The notes beneath the pieces are model-generated. The model saw nothing but the letters and a program-made list of their open reading frames with translations, was not told the DNA's origin and ran no database searches. Made by a program: the position numbers and the translations under genes. From NCBI GenBank assembly GCA_001875255.1, contig MJAN01000016.1, positions 1 to 42,353 of the forward strand: a stretch of 42,353 nt of DNA. The letters are read 5' to 3'. Shown piece by piece: positions 9,359-18,581 of this stretch. The first letter of the stretch is position 1. The number at the start of each line of letters is the position of its first letter. This DNA comes from Candidatus Sabulitectum silens (GTDB lineage: Bacteria > Fermentibacterota > Fermentibacteria > Fermentibacterales > JCC-6).

Positions 9359-10699
9359 CAGCGGCCTTTCGCTGCTCTGTATCTGTCCCGACAGAACTTT
9401 ACCCCTATCAGGGCTGCAATGAAAAGCGGCACATCCAGGGCCACCCGGTGGGGTGTCCCCGACGCCGTCAGCAGGTGCATCAGTATGTATCCGGCTATCA
9501 CACCCGCCAGGTAGACCCCCGGGGAACCCTTGAAAACGAGAAGAAGTGTCCCCGGGGCAAAGAACAGACCGACCCAGAAGAACGAGAGCACCCCGAGAAA
9601 GGTATGAGCAAAGGAAAAGTCGTTAAGGGGGAAGGGTTTGAAGAATTCAGCGAACCTGCAGGCTGAAAGCTCCAGGAACAGAACCGGGTTCGCCCTGAGA
9701 AATGCGATCTGTGTGTGGTTGAGTATGCTGTCCCTCTCAAACTCGGTTTCATCGGTGAAATCCGGGAATTCCGCCAGTTCAGGTCTGTTCAGACGATGGA
9801 TCCACCTGGCCCGCACAGGACCGTAGAGAAGCTTCGCCCCTTCCTGTTCCTCGCTGAAGGCGTCGGTAAAGATCCTGCCGTTGAACTCCCACAGCTGAAC
9901 ACCTCCCTGGAGGGGAAGAAGCTGATAGCGCCCCATGGTGGACTTGTTACGGATCATCCAGGGCAGAAGTGCCGCGAAGAAAACCGCCAGGAGAAGCACA
10001 GCGGGAACAAGGCGTTTCACCGACAGCCTGTGAGAGAACAGAAAGACCACCGCAAGCCAGAAGATCATGGGAAGGGCCACGGGCCTTACAAGAAAGGCGG
10101 CGGCCCAGAGGAGGCCGGTGAAGACCCCCTTCATGGGGGACGGTTTTTCAAGGAACTTCACAGAAAGAAGGAGCCCCGCGGTAAAGAGCAGGGAAAAAGC
10201 GCCTGGGTGGCGGGTATGGCCTGATAATAGAGCTCGAAGGGATCAAGGGCCATGAAAAGCCCCGCCGCCGCATACCAGCCGCCGGAAAGGAACCGCGATG
10301 CCAGGCGCATGCCAAGGAACACCGTAAGGATACCCAGTATCAGCTGAGCGCCTATGACAGCAAGGAGGTTCCCCGGGGAAAAGAGCATGAAAATGAAGGC
10401 CTCGAAAAGGGTAAAACCGGGAACCAGGAAGGTGGTAGGCCTCTCCGGTATCAGTGCACCGTAGAACCCCCCGGCCTCCCGGAAGAACTCCAGGTGGGCA
10501 TCACGCCTGGGATCATCGTCGTGAAACATCGATTCGGAGAGCATGAAGCCCCTGCCGGAAAGGATGTTCTCCGCCAGATTGGCCTGGACCTCACCCTCCC
10601 CCACCAGGAAAAACCACTGGCGGCAAGGAAGAACACCGCCACCCTGGCAAGGAGGGCCACGAAAAGGATGAGTCCCTCTAGTTTATACCTTCGCACCAC
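9358..10699 (-). CDS. GT39/PMT-like membrane glycosyltransferase (first copy)
   Basis: About 447 residues with around nine membrane segments, an early acidic loop after helix 1 (FSWWGEGEVQANLAENILSGRGF), the usual site of the catalytic Asp/Glu in C-type transferases, and a periplasmic C-terminal region. These enzymes take sugars from polyprenyl-phosphate donors outside the inner membrane. GTG at 10699 is the likely start, within the end of the upstream deacetylase gene. Two frame breaks are seen: C5 at 10598-10602 and A5 at 10195-10199, each one base short; repair joins PATQALF to SLLFTAGLLLSVKFLEKP. A second, diverged copy lies at 12765-14072, also next to a radical SAM gene. Substrate unknown. 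Confidence 0.75.
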
Positions 10700-11409
10700 T
10701 CACCAAATTCCCGGGACAGTATAAGTTCCAGTTCTCCGGTCTGCCCCGCTGACCATACCTCTTCCGTGGCCGGGTGCATGACCAGTTCAGTGGTTCCCTC
10801 GGCGCAATCCCCGGCGTGTTTCTGCAGGTATTTCATGGTAATCCTCCCCGCCCTGCCAAAGCCGAGCATCCTGTCGGCGGTGACGAAACCTTCCCCCCGG
10901 AGCCTTTCCTGGAGATCCTTTCCCAGGGAGTTCAGTTTCAGCCCGGCGGGGAAACGGGAGAACCTGTCCGGCAGCACCGCCGACCGGACGGTCCTGATGC
11001 CGTATTCCCCGGCCAGGGAGATCATGACGTCCTGCAGGGCCGGTATGTGGTGCATGTGCCGGTGGCTGTCAAGGGCGGTGATCAACCCCCCGGTGGACAG
11101 GATCTTCTCGATCTGGGCGGACCACTCTTTCCTTACCCTTGCCGAAAGGGCTTCGGCGGACTTCAGCCAGGCGGCGAAGGACTGGGGAAAATCGCTTTCA
11201 GGAAGAAGGAATGGTCCCTGGCAGCAGTCGAGGTGGGCTCCCAGTCTGACACCTCCCGCCATGGTGCTCATTATGGCTTCGGCATAACAGGGACCGGTTG
11301 CCATGATGCTCACCCTTCCGATGTTTCCCGAGGGTATGCACCTGTCTATGGCGGCGTTCACCGCCGGATGCATCCCGCCGTCGTCGATGGTAACCGTTAC
11401 TTCTCTCAT
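10678..11409 (-). CDS. YdjC/ChbG/HpnK-family carbohydrate deacetylase
   Basis: Metal-dependent deacetylase that removes an acetyl group from an N-acetylated sugar. 243 residues in an intact frame. Motifs in order: VTIDDGGMHPAVNAAI (Asp pair), SIMATGPCYAEAI, VRLGAHLDCCQGPF, ALDSHRHMHHIPALQ (metal His residues) and TTELVMHPA. The N-terminal Asp-Asp, the His cluster and the late His-Pro match this fold. ATG 11409 overlaps the stop of the preceding radical SAM gene (ATGA), so the two are translationally coupled. In hopanoid synthesis the HpnK deacetylase acts together with the radical SAM protein HpnJ; the same pairing here on a glycan cluster is notable. The substrate is probably a lipid-linked or polymer-borne HexNAc (inference). 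Confidence 0.85.
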   Translation of the reverse strand: MREVTVTIDDGGMHPAVNAAIDRCIPSGNIGRVSIMATGPCYAEAIMSTMAGGVRLGAHLDCCQGPFLLPESDFPQSFAAWLKSAEALSARVRKEWSAQIEKILSTGGLITALDSHRHMHHIPALQDVMISLAGEYGIRTVRSAVLPDRFSRFPAGLKLNSLGKDLQERLRGEGFVTADRMLGFGRAGRITMKYLQKHAGDCAEGTTELVMHPATEEVWSAGQTGELELILSREFGEWCEGIN

Positions 11410-12777
11410 ACTCTCCTCACCTTGAGCAATGTCCTTCTGAAGTTCCTGGGGCCCAGAACAGTGCGCAATGTTCTCAGTATTCTGGCCGGGTGGGCGTAGA
11501 ATTTCCAGAACGCGTTCCTCTTCAGCTTCTCTATCTCCTCAGGTGATATTCCGTCAAGTCTGTAGACGCTTTTGTGAAAGCAGTCGAAATCGGAATAATC
11601 CGCGTCGATCAGGTCCTTGGACATTTCCCACAGGCCGGTGTGGGGAAATGGGGTGGTGATGTCGAAAAGAGCGTCGTCAAAGGGCTCCCTTGCTGCGAAG
11701 GCAATGGTTTTCTTCATCTCCTCCACGGTTTCCCCCGGGGCACCCAGCATGAAGTAGCCCTGTACGAAAACCCCCTTGAACGGCACATTCGAAGTGCCCT
11801 CCTTACGCCCTCCACGGTGATGCCCTTTTGGTAGATATCGTCCAGGACCCTCTGTGAAGCGGATTCCACGCCCATGTTAACCTTTGACAGACCGGCCTCC
11901 ACCATTGTGTCAAGGAGTTCTTCGGTGAGGAGGTCCGCCCTGACATTGCAGCACCACCTGAGGTTCAGCTTTCTATCAAGCATTCCCCTGCATATCTCCC
12001 CCACCCACTCATGATCCACGATGAAGGTGGAATCCTCGAACATGAAGGCGTTGATGGAATACTTCCGGACAAGGTACTGAAGCTCGTCAAGTATGGACTG
12101 GGGCGAACGCTTCCGCAGTTTCTTTCCGAATATCTCAGACAGGGTCGGCTGGCAGAAGGTACAGTGGTAGGGACATCCCCGTGTTGCCATTATGGTGGTG
12201 CCCGCAGCGACGGGTCCACGCGGTCCATGGAATACCATGTCTGGAAATACTTCTTCATGTCAAAAATGGTTCTGTCCGGCATGGGAAGGGTGTCGAGATC
12301 ATCCACAAGAAGCCTTCCGGGAACCAGTACCGGAGAGCCGTCCCTGATGAAGCAGGCTCCGGGTATGTCGCCGGGATCTACGCCATCAATGATCATCCTG
12401 AATGCCCGCTCTCCCTCTCCGGCGTAGACAAGGTCAGCGCCTGTTGTCTCAAGGGTTTCCTCGGGAAGCACAGTGGCATGGGGTCCGCCTATCATAAGAA
12501 AGGCACCCGGTGCGGTTTTCCTGACAACTTCGCAGGCGGAGAGGGCTGCCCGTATCTGTGGCGTTACAAGGGTAATGGAAACGGCGTCGGGCTTGAATTC
12601 AAGAAGCTGTTTTTCAAGTGTATCGAAGGGATCCCCGGCGAAGGACATGTCGCACAGGGCGGTTTCGACTCCCGCCTCCCGGGCAACGGCGGAAAGCATT
12701 GCTATCCCAAGACTTGGCTGCCCGGATGGATACCTGGTTTCTGGAAATACGAAGAGGATCCTTTTCAGGCGCCGCAT
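11406..12777 (-). CDS. B12-binding-domain radical SAM protein (copy 2, next to deacetylase)
   Basis: About 457 residues. Start ATG 12777 (MRRLKRILFVFPETRYPSG), then a cobalamin-type domain with LGIAMLSAVAREAGVETAL, FLMIGGPHATVLPEETL and YAGEGERAF. The radical SAM motif is MATRGCPYHCTFC, followed by FMFEDSTFIVDHEW, RWCCNVRADLL and NMGVESASQRVLDDI; later GYFMLGAPGETVEEM. Two one-base breaks: C3 12201-12203 (joins DPSLRG to TTIMATRG) and C5 11771-11775 (joins CRSRG to VFVQGYFML). The C-terminal helical tail ends RRTLLKVRRV. Coupled by ATGA to the YdjC-like deacetylase, which makes it the best candidate here for HpnJ-like chemistry. The exact reaction is not readable from sequence. Confidence 0.85.
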
Positions 12778-14072
12778 GAATCACCACCCCTGCATCTTCC
12801 GCACATGGCTATTCCCGCCAGGAAAACGGCATCCACCGGCAGTCTGTATCTCACACCGCCGTGGGCCCCAGCATGGAGGAGAAGATACAAAATGAACACC
12901 GCCACGAGGAACCTTGTTTCCCGCCGGCCCCTGTTCCGCCAGAGCCCCAGGGCGCCGAAGAGCATCAGAGGTAGATAAGAAGGCCCGCGATCCTGCCCCG
13001 GCCCCCCAGGGTGCTTCCTCCGGGACCCAGGAACTCCAGGGCCCTGGTCCCTGAAAGCCACAGCATAAGTCTGGGGTTAGCGAACATGTATTTCCTTGCG
13101 GCGGTGCCCAGGGCAGCGCTTCTCTCCAGTTCCCCGGGCAGAGAGTCGGTGGAGGGATAAGCAAGGAGTTCCGGTGAATTCACCGGTATGTCCTGGGGAA
13201 CATGTATCCCCTCGAGGGCAAGCACATCGGGGTTGTTCCTCATCCAGAGATTAAGGGCGCCCTTGGTGGGCATGAGAACCGGTGAGCCCAGAACCGCGGC
13301 GTTCCTGATGACCCATGGCGAAACCGCCAGGGCAAAGCCCAGGGAAATGAAGGCAAACTGCTTCCACCTCTTCCTCAGGGCAAGGTAGAGCATTTCAAGG
13401 GGAAGGAGGAAAATGGAGGTGGCCCTTATAAGGAAGAAGGCACCCAGGGAAATCCCGGCCATCATGCCTGTTCCCTTTCCCCTTCCGGCTGAGAACAGGA
13501 ACATCAGTGAGATCATCAGCAGGGCGAAGTGGGCGGTTTCCGTCATGGCGTAGGCCGAATAGTACACATAGGAGGGTAAAGGGCCCAGAGAACCGCCGCC
13601 ATGAAACCGGAAAGGGTCCCCATGCTTCAGCGGCCAGCCTTCTCAGGGCGAATGCCCCGGCCACGGAGAAGATCATGTTCAGCGCGAAAACGGAACCGGT
13701 CACAGCGCCGAAGACTCGAAAGAAAACAGCAAGCAGGACCGGGTAGCCCGGCTCCATCACCGCGGTGGGCGTATTAACCGGAGCAAGGCCGAACATGTAC
13801 TCCGGATCCTCGGTCCAAACCCTCTGGGCGTTATCGCCTGTATTCCGAAGATTCTTGGCCAGACCAAGCTCCCCCGAGAAGGAAAACCCCTCGCCGGAGA
13901 CTATCTGCCCGGCGGTATGTATGTAGAGGGCCTGGTCACGGGTGGGCATGGGCAGCTGTCCCCCAAGGAAGAAAAACCAGAAAAGCCTGGGAAGCACCAC
14001 CGCCGCCAGAATGATTGCCGAGGATCGGGGCAGAAGTCTTTCCATGGTTCCCATTGGATTCCAGGAGGTCAT
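12765..14072 (-). CDS. GT39/PMT-like membrane glycosyltransferase (second copy)
   Basis: About 436 residues. N-terminus with a first helix (SSAIILAAVVLPRLFWFFFLGG) and a loop with the acidic catalytic-site pattern (TRDQALYIHTAGQIVSGEGF), then several membrane segments (ALLMISLMFLFSAG, FAFISLGFALAVSPWVIRN) and a periplasmic region (RNNPDVLALEGIHVPQD), ending with YRLPVDAVFLAGIAMCGR. WVIRN before the lumenal part parallels WMIRN in the copy at 9358-10699, so they are paralogues. Three breaks: C4 at 13618-13621, near 13569, and C3 12984-12986, each fixed by one base. Start ATG 14072 overlaps the radical SAM stop (ATGA). Substrate not known. Confidence 0.75.
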
Positions 14073-15492
14073 GGGCTTGACCTTCCCCTGGAGAACACGG
14101 AACGAAAAAAGGCCCTCGCGTCGTGGGCAAGGCCCCTGAACCCCCTCAGGGTGAAGTGCTTCCAGAGAAGGGCGGGAATCCTTTTCAGGGGCTTTCTCAG
14201 CAGGTAGCTCCTGCCTATAACCCCCTGGGCCCAGTCCCTCAGGTGGATGAGTTCCCCGTCGGTGAAGTCGGTGAGGTTAACAAGAAGCTCGTCTGCGGCG
14301 TTCATGGAACACAGAAAACCCTCTGTATCCTGGATGAGCCCCTTTTCAACAGCCTCCTTGAAGATCGCCGTACCGGGATAGGGTGTAACGAAAAGCATGG
14401 GAGCGGTGATGTCCGCCTCCCTGCAGAAGTCAACCGTCTGGCGAACCGATTCCCTGGTCTCCCCGAACATTCCTATTATGAAGCTGCCGTCGGCGTGTAT
14501 TCCAACAGATTCAGTGAGGCGTATGGCTTCCAGGCACTGTTTCGCCGTGACGCCCCTTTTCATCCTGCAAAGCATCTCATCGCTGCCGGACTCTATTCCA
14601 TATGCGATCCAGTCGCATCCGGCGTCATGCATGGTCTCAAGCATTTCCCTGTCAACGGTGTTCACCCTTCCCAGGCATGACCACCTCAGACCTGGAAGCT
14701 CCTGTTTGATGAGACTGCAGGTTTCCATAACGAAATCCCTGTCGCTGGTGAAAAGGTCATCGGGAAAACCGGTGTACTCGATCCTGAAACGCCTTACCAG
14801 CTCCTTCAGTTCCGCCACGATGGATTCCGGCGAGCGCCTTCTCACCTTCCTGCCGTAGATCCTGTAGCAGTAGACGCAGTTGTAGGGGCAGCCCCTGCTT
14901 GCCAGGACTTCCATGTGCCTGACCCTCTGCTGGCGGTGGTCCATGCTGGATACATAGTTTCCGTGGGAAAGAGATCCCAGGCGGGCCAGGGGAGCAGGTC
15001 GAGGTCGGCGATGGGTTCCCTGGGGGGTGATTTGGCAAGGGTTCCATCCTCCATAAGCCAGGCAAGGCCGGCAACTGCTCTGAAGTCCATCCCCATGGAA
15101 ACCGCGTCGGCGAGTTCCACCGCCGTGGCTTCGCCCTCGCCGAGGACCACGCAGTCCAGTCCGCATGACCGGAGGTATATCTCAGGAACGGTGGTGGCTC
15201 CGCTGTTGCCGGCGGTGAGGAACACATCCGGCAGTTCCCGGCGGACCATCAGGGCCATCTCCTTCACATATCTGAAGCGGGTTACCATTCCACCGAAGGC
15301 GACCATTTCAGGGGATGAATCCACTATCCGCCCCAGGGCCTCGTCCCTGGAAAGGAAGTCCCCCTCCATGTCAACCACCGTAACCCTATGACCGGCGTTC
15401 TGAAGCGATGAGGCAACATAGGCCAGGCCGAACGGGAAATACAGGGAATGGCTTCCCTCGGAATACTTCGGGTACACAAGCGTTACCCTCAT
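14069..15492 (-). CDS. B12-binding-domain radical SAM protein (copy 1, first gene of the cluster)
   Basis: Likely first gene of the minus-strand polysaccharide operon: the next gene upstream is divergent, with a 117-base gap. Start ATG 15492 (MRVTLVYPKYSEGS) preceded by AGGAGG. A cobalamin-type domain (FPFGLAYVASSLQNAGHRV, VVLGEGEATAVELA) leads to the radical SAM motif ASRGCPYNCVYC, TGFPDDLFTSDRDF, RWSCLGRVNTVD, AYGIESGSDEMLCRMKRG and FIIGMFGETRESV. About 474 residues. The frame breaks near 14955-14962, just before the SAM motif (LFPTE to YVSSMDHRQQR). The C-terminal tail is basic. All three copies in this cluster share the layout but differ widely in sequence, so they probably act on different positions of the glycan. 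Confidence 0.85.
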
Positions 15493-15609
15493 TGGAACCC
15501 CCTCCTGAACATGCTGGACGATCCTGCAATAATCGTCAATTTTACCCCTCAGGTCAAAGCCGTTCCCGCCGGGCAAATATGGCCATAATAGAAACACCGG
15601 AGGTGAACC

Positions 15610-16091
15610 ATGCCTGCATTCCTGATCCGTGCGGCGGCCCTCTCCGTGGCATTCCTGTCAGGAGACTCCCTCAGCGTATACTGCAGACCGGATTCCGCCT
15701 CCACCATCTACGGGATGCTTCTGCCCGGGGAATCCGTTGAACTCACCGTAATTGCACCGAACGGGTGGTTGGGGTTCATTCCTGGAACCGCACAGGCAGC
15801 CGCCACCGGCAGCTTCCGCTACAGATGGCTTCCCCCGGGAAGCGCCCCGGTGGATACCACCGGCCTTGAAAGGGTATGGGCCCCGGCGGCGGGGATCACC
15901 TACGCCATAACAGTTGCGGATACCCCGGTCCACTCAAGCGCTGACACATCCTCGGCGGTTCTCTTCACCCTGGAGGGGGTACCGCCTCGGAGGTGGTTGA
16001 ACAGAACAGCAACTGGCTGAGGATCACCGGAGGTCCAGAGGGAGTTTCCGGATGGATCCAATCAGCGCACATAAGCCTCAGCCGGGACTGA
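15610..16091 (+). CDS. Secreted protein with two bacterial SH3-like domains
   Basis: About 160 residues: signal peptide (LIRAAALSVAFLSG), a first SH3b-like unit (LSVYCRPDSASTIYGMLLPG then NGWLGFIPG) and a second (TPVHSSADTSSAVLFTLEGG then NSNWLRITGG and GWIQSAHI). SH3b domains usually bind peptidoglycan or other envelope polymers. Start ATG 15610 with GGAGGTG just upstream. One base is missing in the G5 run at 15974-15978; without it translation would stop early at 16020. With it the protein runs to TGA 16089-16091 and completes the second SH3 fold, a good internal check of the repair. Divergent from the polysaccharide operon. No partner domain is present. Confidence 0.7.
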
Positions 16092-16165
16092 CAGCGGGAA
16101 ACACCCATTAATCCACTGGAACTTCCGCTCCAGCACAGGCAATACAAGGAAAGGAGGCAGGATAA

Positions 16166-16240
16166 ATGGTTAAGTATGCGATAACTGGGGTATTCCTCCT
16201 TCTGTTCCTCTCATGCGATTCATCCACGGGCCTAGTGTAG
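16166..16240 (+). CDS. Very small lipoprotein-like peptide (24 aa)
   Basis: ATG 16166 is preceded by a strong ribosome site (AAGGAGG at 16150-16156). The peptide has a Lys after the start, a hydrophobic core (ITGVFLLLFLSC) with a lipobox-like LFLSC, six more residues (DSSTGL) and a Val before TAG. Entericidin-like and other tiny lipoproteins look like this. It could instead be the start of a longer lipoprotein cut short by a sequencing error, but the following 200 bases show no convincing continuation in any frame. Confidence 0.4.
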   Translation: MVKYAITGVFLLLFLSCDSSTGLV

Positions 16241-16391
16241 CCGGTACTGCCCCACAGCCCGGTTAACCCGGGAAGGCTGGGCCAGGACCGGTGTGACCAT
16301 CATATGCTGCAGGCCGGACAGTTCCGGCGCCTGGCTCGTGACATGGATACATGACATACCAGACCGGTGAACTGAAAGCCAAACTGAACCA
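16241..16391. other. Intergenic stretch with no gene seen
   Basis: Between the small lipoprotein and the promoter of the membrane protein/regulator pair. It holds short GC-rich inverted repeats (for example CCCGG-TTAA-CCGGG around 16258-16272) without a T tract, so they are not convincing terminators. No coding or RNA feature recognised. Confidence 0.4.
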
Positions 16392-16420
16392 TTGTGCATT
16401 TCAATCTTATTGCGTATATT
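16392..16420 (+). promoter_or_regulatory. Sigma70-type promoter of the membrane protein/Xre pair
   Basis: TTGTGC at 16392-16397 and TATATT at 16415-16420 are separated by exactly 17 bases, a good -35/-10 pair. The operator palindrome starts at the last base of the -10 element and covers the expected start of transcription, and the gene starts 36 bases after the -10. Inferred from consensus only. Confidence 0.6.
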
Positions 16421-16441
16421 TACAACAATCCGTTGTTGTAA
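16420..16441. promoter_or_regulatory. Perfect palindromic operator (9-bp arms, 4-bp spacer)
   Basis: Left arm TTACAACAA (16420-16428), spacer TCCG, right arm TTGTTGTAA (16433-16441), an exact inverted repeat. It sits on the presumed transcription start, the usual place for a repressor to block its own promoter. The downstream Xre-type protein is the obvious candidate binder (inference). Too AT-rich and without a T tract to be a terminator. Confidence 0.65.
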
Positions 16442-16456
16442 CACTAAGGAGTTGAA

Positions 16457-16873
16457 ATGCGAAAAAGGACTATGGTGATACTGAACTACGGGGCCCTGCT
16501 TCTGATGAATGCCGCCTTCTACTACGCATTCATAAAGGATCCGGCACATCTGGTTGATCTCTTTGGCATCTTCTGCCTCATCGTCACAGCGGTGACCTTC
16601 CGTCCTCTGTTCTGGAAAAGCGGCATCTGGAAGCTGACCCACGAGAACGGTGAAAACCTGGATGAACGGGAGGTGTCAGTTACACGGGAGGCTCTAGGCG
16701 ATTCCTACGGATGGTTCGCGGTTATCTGCCTTCTGATAATGCTTGTCCAGTCCATCATCTCCAGAATGGACATCTGTCCCAGGTACTCCATCACGGTACC
16801 CCTGGTGGTCAGCCTTCTATACCTTGCCCACACAATGCCCGGCGCCTTCATCGCCTGGAGGGACCAGGCATGA
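16457..16873 (+). CDS. Membrane protein with four predicted helices, partner of an Xre regulator
   Basis: 138 residues with four hydrophobic segments (about 7-27, 33-49, 80-98 and 110-130) and a short cytoplasmic loop with ENGENLDEREVSVTREAL between the second and third. Small four-helix proteins with an acidic xDERE loop are often encoded just before a short Xre regulator (DUF2178-like arrangement). AAGGAG lies five bases before ATG 16457. The stop overlaps the regulator start (ATGA). The frame is intact. The role is unknown; the pair may sense a membrane condition and control its own promoter. Family assignment is from pattern memory, so moderate confidence. Confidence 0.65.
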   Translation: MRKRTMVILNYGALLLMNAAFYYAFIKDPAHLVDLFGIFCLIVTAVTFRPLFWKSGIWKLTHENGENLDEREVSVTREALGDSYGWFAVICLLIMLVQSIISRMDICPRYSITVPLVVSLLYLAHTMPGAFIAWRDQA

Positions 16874-17130
16874 AGACAAGGAAACTCTTCAACAGGATAG
16901 CGGCACTCAGGGTGGAAAGGGGAGTAACAAGGAGGGAACTGGCGGATGCCATCGGCGTTAACTTCCAGACCGTTGGCTACCTTGAACGGCAGGAGTACAA
17001 TCCAAGCCTGGACCTGGCCTTCCGGATAAGCGAGTTCTTTGGATTCCCTGTGGAGTTCATCTTTTCAACGGTGGAAATGAAGCCCATGAGCGCGGAGCTG
17101 TTCAGCAGTTCCCGTGAAAAGCCACTGTGA
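16870..17130 (+). CDS. Xre-family helix-turn-helix regulator (short form)
   Basis: 86 residues, nearly all one Xre/Cro-type DNA-binding domain: RIAALRVERGVTRRELADAIG (helices 1-2), VNFQTVGYLERQEYNPS (recognition helix and turn), LDLAFRISEFFGFPVEFIFS. Small regulators of this kind commonly pair with a membrane protein, as here through an ATGA overlap. It is the likely binder of the palindrome at 16420-16441, making the pair autoregulated (inference). No effector domain follows; the last 15 residues are a polar tail. The frame is intact and the start is fixed by the overlap. Confidence 0.85.
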   Translation: MKTRKLFNRIAALRVERGVTRRELADAIGVNFQTVGYLERQEYNPSLDLAFRISEFFGFPVEFIFSTVEMKPMSAELFSSSREKPL

Positions 17131-17465
17131 AGGAACACCATTCAAGGAAATCCGTTATGGATGGGCAGTTCCATATATTTGTCGCCGAATCCCTTCCGTC
17201 CTGGCCAGTACATGAGGTCCCTGTTATATCTATCAATGAAAAAGGTCTTACCGCATGCAGGTGAGAGTGGGTTCTGCTATGCTTAAAGGACTTTACTGCA
17301 CACTAGTGCAGTTTCAGTTCTGGTTGGGGAAAGGTAATGAAACTGTTAGCGGTATTGGATGATACCACCTCCGATTGAAGTTCCGGGAGCAGGTATGGAG
17401 TTCGAAAAACCAGCTTTCCCATTATTTCTGACAGTTTTGCAGGAGGGGAGGGTTTTCTTCTGAAT
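17131..17465. other. 335-base intergenic leader ahead of the AT-richer sugar cassette
   Basis: No gene is seen. AT-rich patches (CATATATTTG near 17170, TTATATCTATCAATG near 17224) may hold a promoter, but no clean -35/-10 pair is visible. The stretch contains the inverted repeat at 17295-17312 and a purine-rich site (AGGAGGGGAGGG) ending about 13 bases before the next gene. Confidence 0.4.
17295..17312. promoter_or_regulatory. Inverted repeat upstream of the sugar cassette
   Basis: ACTGCAC (17295-17301), spacer ACTA, GTGCAGT (17306-17312): seven-base arms, exact. There is no T tract after it, so an operator or RNA hairpin in the leader is more likely than a terminator. Function not known. 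Confidence 0.4.
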
Positions 17466-18524
17466 ATGGCTTTGAGGAGGTGCAGAAACTGTGTTCTGCC
17501 TGAAAACTATCCGGGTTTGCGCTTTGACGATACTGGTTTGTGCAATGAGTGCATAGCCCATCAGAGGCGTTACGTTGATGTTGACCTTAATGGTCGCGAA
17601 GCGGCATTAAGGGGTATCCTGGACAGGTACAGGGGGCGGGGCAATGGAGAACATGACTGCCTTGTACCTTTCAGCGGCGGAAAGGACTCCAGTTACACTC
17701 TGTATCTGCTCGTTAAAAAATACGATATGAAACCCCTTGCCTTCAATGTTGACAATGGTTTCGCAACCCTGAGGCGCAGGAGTTCATGAAGGAGTACACA
17801 ACTGGCCTTGGTGTAGACCTGGAGATATACAAACCACCTTCAGATCTGTTGAAAAGAGTTTACCGTCACGCAATGGAAAAGACTGGAGAGTTCTGCAGCG
17901 CCTGTGTCGTCCTGATTCCCAACACAATAAACAGAGTGGCCTGGGAAAAGGGTATCAGGCTTGTTGCAGGTTCATTCTGTGAAATGACCGAGAAGCCCCC
18001 GGCTTCCATGGCAAACATGGATGCAGTCAGGTTCTGGAACATCATGAAGGACGGTTTCTCCCGGAACGAGCTCGAAAGGGATTTCTTCTTTCCCGCATGG
18101 AAGCGTCTGTGGGCGATCCGCTATATAGACATACCGGATTACATCAGGTGGGATGTTCCAGAAATTCACCGGACACTTGCCAGGGAAGCTGGTTTCATTA
18201 AGGATGTTTCTGAGTTCAGATATGACTGCAGGGCTACTCCTTACTCCAATTTTCTTTTTTAACAGGATAGCCGGATACAGTAAAATGGATTTTCTACTGG
18301 CCGGCATGGTTCGCTCTGGTTTCATTGAAAGAAGTCGTGCCATTGAAATACTAAGCAGCAGTGACCTGTCCCTCCCTCCTCCGGGTTTCCCTGAACTGAT
18401 GGAAGAGATCGGATGCCGTGAGGATATTCTTTCGGAAACTGAAGGCCGGAGCGCGTTGGATTATCCCGGCAGACACAGTATACCCCGGCGTATCGCGGGA
18501 TTGCTTAGAAAAGCCCTTCATTGA
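17466..18524 (+). CDS. N-acetyl sugar amidotransferase (WbpG/PseA-like)
   Basis: ATP-pyrophosphatase-type enzyme expected to turn an acetamido group of a nucleotide sugar into an acetamidino group, usually with ammonia from a HisH/HisF-like pair. N-terminus MALRRCRNCVLPENYPGLRF and TGLCNECI form a four-Cys metal site. The PP-loop is VPFSGGKDSSYTLYLL. Later come GEFCSACVVLIPN (CxxC) and RLVAGSFCEMTEKPP. Two frame breaks: A2 at 17765-17766 (joins DNGFAN to PEAQEFMKEY) and T6 at 18256-18261 (one base too many; joins SNFLF to NRIAGYSKMDF). About 352 residues after repair. No HisH/HisF partner lies next to it, so the ammonia source is elsewhere or the reaction differs. Confidence 0.8.
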
Positions 18525-18581
18525 GGATGTTTCTTTGCATCTGTTCCGGTACCGGTTATTTTTAATACAGGGAGAGACTGA

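Noticed and set aside
15493..15609. Promoters in the divergent gap before the polysaccharide operon
   Set aside because: CATAAT near 15580 is a possible -10, but no acceptable -35 at 16-18 bases was found in either direction, so it is not listed.
16258..16275. Short GC hairpins after the small lipoprotein as a terminator
   Set aside because: No following T tract and only short arms.
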